Positions 1 to 5,393 of a stretch of 6,898 nucleotides of DNA are shown here, in pieces. The stretch covers positions 1 through 6,898 of the forward strand of contig CALFEW010000566.1 in assembly GCA_937958365.1 (NCBI GenBank), read 5' to 3'. A model generated the notes under the pieces. It searched no databases, had not been told where the DNA came from, and saw only the letters and a program-made list of their open reading frames with translations. Origin of the DNA: an uncultured Chloroflexota bacterium. GTDB lineage: Bacteria; Chloroflexota; Anaerolineae; Promineifilales; Promineifilaceae. Numbering within the stretch: position 1 is the first letter of the stretch; the number at the start of each line of letters is the position of its first letter. Made by a program: the position numbers and the translations under genes.

Positions 1-2
1 CG

Positions 3-266
3 GTCATCGCTTACGCCGGCGGCGGCTCGTTGGAAACCGTGCGGCACGGCCAGACCGGCTGGTTGTTTACGGAACAATCGGCGGCGGCGATAATCGCCGC
101 TGTCGAAGCAATGGATGAGTTGGTGTTAGACGGCCGTCTCATCCGCCAACACGCCCAACAATACGACACTTCGGTCTTCAAGCAGAAAATGCAAACCTTC
201 GTGGAGCAAAAAATGACCGAACACCAGCAGCATAAACTGGACGCGCTCCAGGTGAAAGGAAGTTAA
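3..266 (+). CDS. Glycosyltransferase, GT4-like, C-terminal fragment
   Basis: This is the 3' end of a gene that starts before the window; 87 residues are visible, in frame from base 3 to the TAA at 264-266. The visible start reads VIAYAGGGSLETV followed by GxTGWLF. It matches the conserved late segment of family 4 glycosyltransferases (consensus P-V-I-A-x-x-x-G-G-x-x-E-T-V), where the glutamate contacts the nucleotide-sugar donor. The rest is a helical tail (about residues 22-87) typical of the return helix of the GT-B fold. By family knowledge such enzymes act at the cytoplasmic face and add one sugar to a growing repeat unit; the donor cannot be told from this fragment. It ends 3 bases before the next gene, whose ribosome binding site lies inside its last codons, so the two are very probably co-transcribed and translationally coupled. 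An internal TTG at 30 is open as a start but would split the donor motif, so it is not used. Confidence 0.8.
   Translation, partial: VIAYAGGGSLETVRHGQTGWLFTEQSAAAIIAAVEAMDELVLDGRLIRQHAQQYDTSVFKQKMQTFVEQKMTEHQQHKLDALQVKGS
255..262 (+). promoter_or_regulatory. Ribosome binding site for the first Wzz-like gene
   Basis: AAAGGAAG lies about 9 bases before the GTG at 270 and overlaps the last codons of the upstream glycosyltransferase. It supports GTG 270 as the true start; an out-of-frame TTG at 268 is excluded. Confidence 0.6.
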
Positions 267-269
267 GTT

Positions 270-947
270 GTGGAATTAAAACGGTATTGGACCGTGTTAA
301 AACGCCGGGTCTGGCTCATTCTCTTCCCGGCAATGATCGTGACGGGCATCGGGATGCTCACGTACAAAGCGCCATCGCCGGTGTACAACGCGGGCGTGCG
401 CTTCCTGGTGGCCCAAGAGCCGGGCGAAGGCGCGACCACCGCCGACGAACAGCGTTATTACAACTGGCTCTCGTCGGAATACATCGTCAATGGTTTATCG
501 GATTGGGTGACGGGCGGCGAATTTGCGACGGCCGTTAGCCAGGAAATGGCCCAGGACGGTTTCAACGTCACGCCACAATCCGTCCAGGGAGCGCTGGCCA
601 CCGACAACGTCCGCAGTATGCTGCTGATTTCGCTCACTTATGGCGACACGCGCATCGTGACGCCCATGATGAACGCCGTCATCGCGGTGCTGACGGAACA
701 AAACAGCGCCGCGCTGCCACAATTGGGTGGGGAAACGGCCGTACTCGTCCAGCTAGACCCCATCGTCGTCAACCAGATTCCGGCCGGCATTCGCAGCCAG
801 TTGGATTGGCCGCTGCGGGCAGCCATTGCCCTGGCCGCCGGACTGGGCCTGGCGCTGCTGGTGGAATACCTGGACCCATCCGTAAGGGACAAACGGGAGA
901 TTGAAAGCCTCGGCTTGCCGGTGCTGGGCGAAATCCCGAAAAAGTAG
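270..947 (+). CDS. Wzz/CapA-type polysaccharide chain-length protein, copy 1
   Basis: This 225-residue inner-membrane protein has the layout of a polysaccharide copolymerase. There is a short basic cytoplasmic start (MELKRYWTVLKRR), a membrane segment at about 14-32, an extracytoplasmic domain of about 145 residues, a second membrane segment at about 182-200, and a cytoplasmic tail ending in LGLPVLGEIPKK. That tail motif normally sits just before the kinase domain in fused Wzc proteins, but here the chain stops at tandem stop codons (TAGTAG, 945-950). The length matches Firmicutes CapA-like adaptors (about 220-230 aa) rather than enterobacterial Wzz or Wzc with their long coiled-coil arms. 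By family knowledge it would form a membrane oligomer that sets chain length and activates a partner BY-kinase, here encoded at 1688. GTG is the start, with AAAGGAAG upstream. The next gene is a diverged paralogue. The family call is firm; the exact partner is inferred. Confidence 0.82.
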   Translation: MELKRYWTVLKRRVWLILFPAMIVTGIGMLTYKAPSPVYNAGVRFLVAQEPGEGATTADEQRYYNWLSSEYIVNGLSDWVTGGEFATAVSQEMAQDGFNVTPQSVQGALATDNVRSMLLISLTYGDTRIVTPMMNAVIAVLTEQNSAALPQLGGETAVLVQLDPIVVNQIPAGIRSQLDWPLRAAIALAAGLGLALLVEYLDPSVRDKREIESLGLPVLGEIPKK

Positions 948-950
948 TAG

Positions 951-955
951 AGGAG
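951..955 (+). promoter_or_regulatory. Ribosome binding site for the second Wzz-like gene
   Basis: AGGAG lies 7 bases before the GTG at 963, directly after the TAGTAG double stop of the upstream gene. It fixes GTG 963 as the start. Confidence 0.65.
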
Positions 956-962
956 ATAAATC

Positions 963-1613
963 GTGGAATTACGTGATTATGTGCGTATTTTGCGCCAGCG
1001 AGGCTGGGTGATTGTGGTGATGGCGGTGTTAACGGCCGTTGCCGCCTTCGGCTTCAGCAAAATGCAAACCGAACTGTTTGAATCCAACGTCAAAATGCTC
1101 GTTCTGCCCTCGCGCACCGACTTTGGGCAGGCGCAGGCCGCCAAAGAGCTGCTGCGCAGCTACGAACAGTGGCTCTACAGCCGTTATCGCGCCCAGGCCG
1201 TCATCAATGAACTGCAACTAGACATGACCGCCGACGCCCTGCTCGGCGACATGAAAGTCGCCTCCGACAATTCCAGTTTTGTCATCCAGATGACCGTGGA
1301 AAACAGCGACCCCAACCTGGCGAACGACATCGCCACCGCCTGGGGCAACCTGCTCATCCAATGGGTGAATGCCAACAACGACAAATTGCAAAAAGAAGAT
1401 CGCATCACCGTCGAATTTCTGGACGACCCGCAAGCCGGGCTTTCCCGGCCCAATACCAAAATCAATACGGCCGCCGGGTTTGTCTTTGGCGCGCTAATCG
1501 GCGTCATCGTCGTCTTTGCCCTGGAATGGATCGAGTCGGGCGTGGTGCGCCGCACGGAAGACGTAGAACGCTACCTGGACATCCCGGTCATCGGCAGCAT
1601 TCCCAATCAATAA
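963..1613 (+). CDS. Wzz/CapA-type polysaccharide chain-length protein, copy 2
   Basis: This 216-residue protein has the same architecture as its neighbour. MELRDYVRILRQRGW is followed by a membrane segment at about 14-32, then an extracytoplasmic domain, then a membrane segment at about 169-187. The stretch just before that second segment, GLSRPNTKIN, carries the proline typical of Wzz family members at this position. The cytoplasmic tail ends LDIPVIGSIPNQ, again the linker that would precede a kinase domain. The first residues resemble copy 1 (MELKRYW against MELRDYV) but the periplasmic halves are clearly diverged, so this is an old duplication or recruitment rather than a recent repeat. 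Only 15 bases separate the two genes. By family knowledge it acts with the BY-kinase downstream in chain-length control and export; a mixed oligomer of the two copies is possible but unproven. The GTG start is supported by AGGAG 7 bases upstream. Confidence 0.82.
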   Translation: MELRDYVRILRQRGWVIVVMAVLTAVAAFGFSKMQTELFESNVKMLVLPSRTDFGQAQAAKELLRSYEQWLYSRYRAQAVINELQLDMTADALLGDMKVASDNSSFVIQMTVENSDPNLANDIATAWGNLLIQWVNANNDKLQKEDRITVEFLDDPQAGLSRPNTKINTAAGFVFGALIGVIVVFALEWIESGVVRRTEDVERYLDIPVIGSIPNQ

Positions 1614-1652
1614 AGTTGTTAGCTATAAGCTGTAAGCCAGAAGCTAACAACT
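1614..1652 (+). other. 11-bp perfect inverted repeat after the Wzz-like gene
   Basis: AGTTGTTAGCT (1614-1624) and AGCTAACAACT (1642-1652) are exact reverse complements with a 17-base loop. The hairpin starts on the base after the stop codon. It lacks a following T-run and is AT-rich, so it is a poor intrinsic terminator; it could protect the mRNA 3' end or uncouple translation before the kinase gene. It lies inside the heptamer array and may simply be a by-product of that array. Confidence 0.5.
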
Positions 1653-1676
1653 ATCAACTATCAACTAACTGCTAAC
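1614..1676 (+). repeat. Degenerate 7-nt tandem repeat filling an intergenic spacer
   Basis: Starting on the base after the stop codon at 1611-1613, the spacer can be read as nine consecutive heptamers in one register. The best are AACTATC at 1649-1655 and 1656-1662 (identical) and AACTAAC at 1663-1669. Units upstream are of the AGCTATA, AGCTGTA, AGCTAAC type, and TGCTAAC is last. Neighbouring units drift gradually, as expected of a decaying short tandem repeat. Heptameric repeats of this sort are known in cyanobacteria (STRR); the parallel is by appearance only. Confidence 0.65.
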
Positions 1677-1687
1677 CAGTGTGATTT

Positions 1688-2335
1688 ATGAACTTGATAA
1701 CCCTGACAGACCCTCGTTCGCCGGTGAGTGAAGCGTACCGGACGTTACGGACAAATCTATCGTTTTACAGCCTGGACAACCCGCTGCGCAGTCTGGTGGT
1801 CACGTCGCCAGCTTCGGGCGAAGAGAAGAGCGTGGCGGTGGCTAACCTGGCCGTGACGATGGCCCAGAGCGGCCGCCGCACGGTGCTGGTGGATTGTGAC
1901 TTGCGACGGCCGTCGCTGCACACCTTCTTCAAACTCAGCAACGAAAGCGGCCTGACCAGCATGATCCTCAAAGAGGGCGCCACGCCGCCGCTGCAAACCA
2001 CCAGCGTCGAAAACCTCTGGCTGCTGGCTTCCGGCCCCAAACCACCCAACCCGGCCGATTTGCTCGGTTCGCGCAAAATAGACCAGCTCATCGCCGCCCT
2101 CACCAAAGAGTACGACATCGTGCTGTTTGACGCGCCGCCGGTGATTGCCGTGACGGATGCGGCCGTTCTGGGCGCAAAGGTAGACGGCGTGCTGCTGGTC
2201 ATCAGCGCCGGCAAATCCCGCCGTGATCACGCCGAACGGGCCAAAGAAACGTTGGAGAAGGCTAAAGTGCGCATCATTGGCGTGGCCCTGACCAACGCGC
2301 CCAAAGACAGCGGCATGGATGGTTATTACGAGTAG
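1688..2335 (+). CDS. CapB/Wzc-type tyrosine (BY) kinase, stand-alone
   Basis: This 215-residue cytoplasmic P-loop protein is the separate kinase half of a Wzc-like system. Visible motifs in order: E15-x-x-R18-x-x-R21 within SEAYRTLRTNL, the BY-kinase oligomerisation motif; Walker A at about 40-49; Walker A' VLVDCDLRRP with D69 and D71; the family stretch LASGPKPPNPADLLGS at 113-128; and Walker B IVLFDAPP with D148. By family knowledge it binds ATP, is activated by the cytoplasmic tail of a Wzz/CapA adaptor, and cycles between phosphorylated and unphosphorylated states to drive polymer export. Two oddities stand out. Walker A reads SGEEKS, so the glycine before the lysine (K47) is glutamate (E46). 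The C-terminal tyrosine cluster is only Y213-Y214 in GYYE. The ATG start has no clear Shine-Dalgarno sequence, and an in-frame TGA at 1682 blocks any longer version. The kinase family is clear; how active it is remains open. MinD/ParA-type ATPases are excluded by the N-terminal motif and the PPNP stretch. Confidence 0.85.
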   Translation: MNLITLTDPRSPVSEAYRTLRTNLSFYSLDNPLRSLVVTSPASGEEKSVAVANLAVTMAQSGRRTVLVDCDLRRPSLHTFFKLSNESGLTSMILKEGATPPLQTTSVENLWLLASGPKPPNPADLLGSRKIDQLIAALTKEYDIVLFDAPPVIAVTDAAVLGAKVDGVLLVISAGKSRRDHAERAKETLEKAKVRIIGVALTNAPKDSGMDGYYE

Positions 2336-2360
2336 GGGCAAGCCGGTGGCTCGCCCCTAC
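2332..2360 (+). repeat. Palindromic hairpin overlapping the kinase stop codon
   Basis: Arms 2332-2344 (GTAGGGGCAAGCC) and 2348-2360 (GGCTCGCCCCTAC) pair over 13 bp with one mismatch and a 3-base loop. The TAG stop (2333-2335) is inside the left arm. The stem is GC-rich but only a weak T-rich tail follows, so termination would be inefficient. GTAGGGGC...GCCCCTAC palindromes recall dispersed REP/MITE-like repeats seen in several bacterial genomes; membership in such a family is inferred from memory of the motif. Confidence 0.6.
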
Positions 2361-2382
2361 AAGTTGTTTCGTCAATTTTGCC

Positions 2383-4083
2383 ATGCAATTGCCAACCGCC
2401 AGTTCGCCGGATAAACCGTTCGGAGTAAGCCGCAAAGAGTGGGGGATCGCGCTGCTGGTGGGAGTGCTGCTGGCAGGCGTTACGGCCGTTCCCTACCTGC
2501 TCGCCACCCTCACCACCCAACCCGGAACCGTCTTCACCGGCACCCTGATGAACCCCGAAGACAGCCAAACCTACTTCGCCAAAATGCTGCAAGGCTACGA
2601 CGGCCGTTGGCTCTACACCATCGTCTTCACCGCCGAACCCCACGATCCCGCTTTTTTGGGCGGCTTTTACATTTTCCTGGGCCATCTGGCGCGCTGGACC
2701 GGGCTGACGATAACGGCCGTGTGGCATCTGGCGCGGGCCGTGTCTGTGCTGCTGCTGGCGCTGGCCGTGTACGGCTTCACCGCCTATTTTGTCGCCGACC
2801 GGCGCGTGAGGATGACGGGGTTTCTGACGGCCGTGTTTGGGGCCGGACTGGGCTGGCTGCTCTTTTTGCTCAACCAACCTTACTGGCTGGATAACTTTCC
2901 GGTGGATTTCAAAATGCCGGAAGCCCACCTCTTTTTCAGCAGCCTCACCTTCCCCCACATCATCCTCAGCACCGCCCTGCTGCTGGCAAGTTTCTGGGCG
3001 CTGCTCCAGGCGTTTGCCCACAAAGACGGCGGGCGCGGTTGGGCTTTTGCCGTTCTGGCTTCGGTCATCAACCTCAGCCTGAGCGTGCTGCATCCGCTGC
3101 TCGTTTACCTGATTGTGCTGACGTGCAGCCTGTACTGGCTGTTCCTGACCATTCGGGCGCGGCGCATCCTCTGGCGCGAGGGCTTTTTGCTGGCCGCGTC
3201 GCTGGTTTTACCCGGCCTGCTGAATCTCTATTACGGCTACAACCTGCTCACCAACGACGTGCTGCGCGGCTGGGACGCCCAGCGCGAAAGCACCATCTCC
3301 CCACCCTGGCCTCACTGGCTGCTGGCCTATGGGCCGCTGCTGCTGCTGGCCGGGCTGCACGCCTATCATCAATGGCGCAGCGGCGAGAAGATGTCGGCGC
3401 GCTGGCTGTTTTTGTGGACCTGGGTGCTGGCGGCGGCGCTGCTGATCTACGCGCCGCTGAGTTCGCAGCGGCGCTTTGTGCAGGGAGTTCACGTGCCGCT
3501 TTCGATTTTGGCGGCGGCCGGATTGGTGGAAGTGGCGCTGCCCTGGTTATGGCAGACACGGCCGTTTCGCGCCCTCCTCACCCACGACCGTTATTCTGAA
3601 CTGGGCCTGACGCGCTTTTTCATCGCCCTGTTTCTGCTGGTCATCAGCCTGTCGAATTTGTACGTCTTCGCCAGCGTCTCCACTTCGGCCATCATCCAGC
3701 AGCCCGACCCGCTGTTTCGGCCAGAAGATGAGGTAACGGCCGTGCAGTGGCTGCGCGACAACGGGGAGCGTACGGCCGTGGTGCTGGGCGATTACCAGAC
3801 CGGCAATTACGTGGCCGCCCATGCCGGCAACCAGGTGGTCTTGGGCCACTGGGCGGAGACAATTGATTATGAAGGGAAAACGGCCGTGGTCGCCGACTTT
3901 TACGATGCCGCCACCGCCGACTCGTGGCGGCGCGATCTGCTGGACCGAAATGCAGTCGGCTACGTCTGGCATGGTCCCCGCGAACGCGCCCTGGGAACCT
4001 TCAATCCCCAAGACGCCGATTACCTGCACCCCGTCTACACCCAGGGAGCCATCACCATCTATCAGGTTGACAAGCAGCCATGA
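2383..4083 (+). CDS. Polytopic membrane protein, probable GT-C-like glycosyltransferase
   Basis: I do not recognise a named family. The 566-residue protein has a short cytoplasmic start, a membrane segment at about 20-42, and a first outer loop with an acidic pair, E59-D60, in NPEDSQTYFAKMLQGYDGRW. About ten more membrane segments follow, to about residue 432, then a soluble outer domain at about 447-566. GT-C enzymes use lipid-linked sugars and carry catalytic acidic residues in the first outer loop, which fits E59-D60. SSQRRF at about 361-366, before a late membrane helix, and the end domain (TAVQWLRDN, then TGNYVAAHAG, then GHWAET at 488-493) resemble the C-terminal part of GT39/YfhO-like bacterial membrane proteins. 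In this locus it could transfer a sugar outside the membrane or act as a Wzy-like polymerase; no signature proves either. The start ATG has no good ribosome binding site. Eight of the window's fourteen ACGGCCGT palindromes are in this gene. The gene is certain; its function is tentative. Confidence 0.7.
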   Translation: MQLPTASSPDKPFGVSRKEWGIALLVGVLLAGVTAVPYLLATLTTQPGTVFTGTLMNPEDSQTYFAKMLQGYDGRWLYTIVFTAEPHDPAFLGGFYIFLGHLARWTGLTITAVWHLARAVSVLLLALAVYGFTAYFVADRRVRMTGFLTAVFGAGLGWLLFLLNQPYWLDNFPVDFKMPEAHLFFSSLTFPHIILSTALLLASFWALLQAFAHKDGGRGWAFAVLASVINLSLSVLHPLLVYLIVLTCSLYWLFLTIRARRILWREGFLLAASLVLPGLLNLYYGYNLLTNDVLRGWDAQRESTISPPWPHWLLAYGPLLLLAGLHAYHQWRSGEKMSARWLFLWTWVLAAALLIYAPLSSQRRFVQGVHVPLSILAAAGLVEVALPWLWQTRPFRALLTHDRYSELGLTRFFIALFLLVISLSNLYVFASVSTSAIIQQPDPLFRPEDEVTAVQWLRDNGERTAVVLGDYQTGNYVAAHAGNQVVLGHWAETIDYEGKTAVVADFYDAATADSWRRDLLDRNAVGYVWHGPRERALGTFNPQDADYLHPVYTQGAITIYQVDKQP

Positions 4084-4243
4084 ACACTCCACAATTGCCA
4101 CCAAACAAGCGGTTTATTGTCAGATTTTTAGAAAGCTAACCATCGTATAGTGCCAAAGAACACAAACTCTGGCATCGTTCACAATTTCTTTATAACTTCG
4201 TTCCTTTGTTTCTTTTTAATAAATTCTTCTCGAAGGAGCTAAC
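4084..4243 (+). promoter_or_regulatory. AT-rich spacer, likely promoter region for the precursor genes
   Basis: This is the longest spacer between genes here (160 bases) and visibly poorer in GC than its flanks, with a pyrimidine-rich stretch at about 4186-4217. Weak -10-like matches are TATAGT (4146-4151) and TATAAC (4191-4196). Neither has a convincing -35 at 16-18 bases: TTGTCA at 4117-4122 is 23 bases from the first. No terminator hairpin is visible. The call rests on position and composition only. Confidence 0.35.
4233..4238 (+). promoter_or_regulatory. Strong ribosome binding site for the RmlA gene
   Basis: AAGGAG sits 5 bases before the ATG at 4244. It is the best Shine-Dalgarno match in the window and contrasts with the missing sites in front of the kinase (1688) and membrane protein (2383) genes. 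Confidence 0.7.
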
Positions 4244-5311
4244 ATGAAAGGTCTGATTCTCAGCGGGGGCAAAGGTTCTCGCTTATACCCACTCACTTAT
4301 TCCAACGCCAAACAACTCATCCCCGTCGCCAACAAGCCCGTCTTGTTTCGGGTGATCGAAACCATACGAGACGCCGGCATTACCGACATTGGCATCGTCG
4401 TGGGTGACACTGCCCCAAAAATCATCGAAGCTGTGGGACGCGGCGGCCGTTGGGGCGTAAAGATTTCTTACATCGAACAAAGCCAACCGCTGGGTCTGGC
4501 CCACGCCGTTAAAATCTCCCAAGATTTTCTGGGCGACGACCGCTTTGTGATGTTTCTGGGCGACAACGTTATCGAAGGTGGCATCAGCCCACTGATCTCG
4601 CAGTTCGCCAGCAGCGAATGGAACAGCCAGATCGTCCTGACGCGCATCGAACATCCCGAACAATATGGCGTCGCCGAACTAGGCGACAACGGCCAGATCG
4701 TTCGCCTGATCGAAAAACCGAAAAATCCTCCCAGCGACCTGGCCCTGGTGGGCATTTACATGTTCGACCACCACATCTTCCAGGCGGTAAACGCCATTTC
4801 GCCCTCCTGGCGCGGCGAATTGGAAATTACCGACGCCATCCAGTGGTTGGTAGACAACCAATTTGTCGTCCACCCATACATTCATCGGGGCTGGTGGATT
4901 GATACCGGCGCGCCCGGTGACATGCTGGAAGCCAATGACCTGGTTTTGGAAGAGATTGATTACGAGATTGAGGGTTACGTAGACCGGGACAGCCAGGTAG
5001 GGCGACGGGTGACTATCCAGCGCGGCGCGGAAATTATCAACAGCGTGGTGCGTGGCCCCTCCATCATTGGTGAGAACACGCGCATTATCAACAGCTACGT
5101 TGGACCATTCACCAGCATCGGCCACGATTGTCAGATTGAAAACAGCGAAATTGAGCATTCGATGGTCCTGGAAAACAGCCAGATTAAAGACATCGGCACG
5201 CGCATCCAGGAGAGTCTGATCGGCCGTAATGTGATCATCAGCCGCTCACCCATCAAACCCAAAGCGCTCAAACTCACCGTCGCCGATCACAGCCAGATTG
5301 GCATACTTTAA
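4244..5311 (+). CDS. rmlA: Glucose-1-phosphate thymidylyltransferase, long form
   Basis: This enzyme joins glucose-1-phosphate and dTTP to give dTDP-glucose and pyrophosphate, the entry to dTDP-rhamnose and other deoxysugars. The nucleotidyltransferase domain fills about residues 1-235. It shows the triphosphate-binding loop LSGGKGSRLYPLT (6-18), K23 in AKQLIPV, QPLGLAHA (81-88), the metal-binding GDN (106-108), PEQYGVA (138-144), EKP (157-159), the ITDAIQ region (195-200) and WWIDTG with D220. A left-handed beta-helix follows at about 245-355, with hexapeptide-like turns rich in I, V, N and S. At 355 aa it fits the long RmlA group (about 350 aa, StrD-like) rather than short RmlA (about 290 aa). 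The start is ATG with AAGGAG 5 bases upstream. rmlB, rmlC and rmlD are not in the window. A related specificity (UTP, or another sugar phosphate) cannot be excluded from motifs alone. Unlike its neighbours, it contains no ACGGCCGT palindrome. Confidence 0.88.
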   Translation: MKGLILSGGKGSRLYPLTYSNAKQLIPVANKPVLFRVIETIRDAGITDIGIVVGDTAPKIIEAVGRGGRWGVKISYIEQSQPLGLAHAVKISQDFLGDDRFVMFLGDNVIEGGISPLISQFASSEWNSQIVLTRIEHPEQYGVAELGDNGQIVRLIEKPKNPPSDLALVGIYMFDHHIFQAVNAISPSWRGELEITDAIQWLVDNQFVVHPYIHRGWWIDTGAPGDMLEANDLVLEEIDYEIEGYVDRDSQVGRRVTIQRGAEIINSVVRGPSIIGENTRIINSYVGPFTSIGHDCQIENSEIEHSMVLENSQIKDIGTRIQESLIGRNVIISRSPIKPKALKLTVADHSQIGIL

Positions 5312-5322
5312 GAATAGTCTGT

Positions 5323-5376
5323 TCGTCAAGTAGTCAAAGACACTCTCGACCCCAAGACGACAAGACTACTCGACTA
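5323..5376 (+). repeat. 8-nt repeat in opposed orientations within a spacer
   Basis: On the + strand TCGTCAAG and TAGTCAAA follow each other at 5323-5338. The three octamers CAAGACGA, CAAGACTA and CTCGACTA at 5353-5376 read on the other strand as TAGTCGAG, TAGTCTTG and TCGTCTTG. The same degenerate octamer therefore appears as two facing arrays. Together they allow an 11-bp stem with one mismatch (5325-5335 with 5364-5374). The array ends 4 bases before the ribosome binding site of the next gene, so folding could affect its translation; no T-run marks it as a terminator. Confidence 0.55.
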
Positions 5377-5380
5377 ACCC

Positions 5381-5385
5381 AGGAG
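5381..5385 (+). promoter_or_regulatory. Ribosome binding site for the UGPase gene
   Basis: AGGAG lies 8 bases before the ATG at 5394 and supports that start over later in-frame methionines. Confidence 0.65.
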
Positions 5386-5393
5386 ATTGATTT

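Noticed and set aside
1614..1687. CRISPR or small RNA gene in the spacer
   Set aside because: Units of 7 nt without unique spacers exclude CRISPR, and no promoter plus terminator pair is visible for a small RNA.
1869..1876. GCGGCCGC (NotI-type palindrome) in the kinase gene
   Set aside because: A single copy in a GC-rich codon context; not part of the ACGGCCGT set and not meaningful alone.
1757..2341. 194-codon open frame on the - strand opposite the kinase gene
   Set aside because: It is fully antisense to a gene with BY-kinase motifs, and no domain is visible.
2332..2375. Strong intrinsic terminator after the kinase gene
   Set aside because: The stem is good but is followed by mixed sequence (AAGTTGTTTCG) rather than a T-run, so it is called a palindrome only.
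2326..3093. 255-codon open frame on the - strand opposite the membrane protein gene
   Set aside because: The translation is rich in Q, G, H, R and E with no recognisable domain, and the + strand gene has clear membrane segments; it is a shadow frame.
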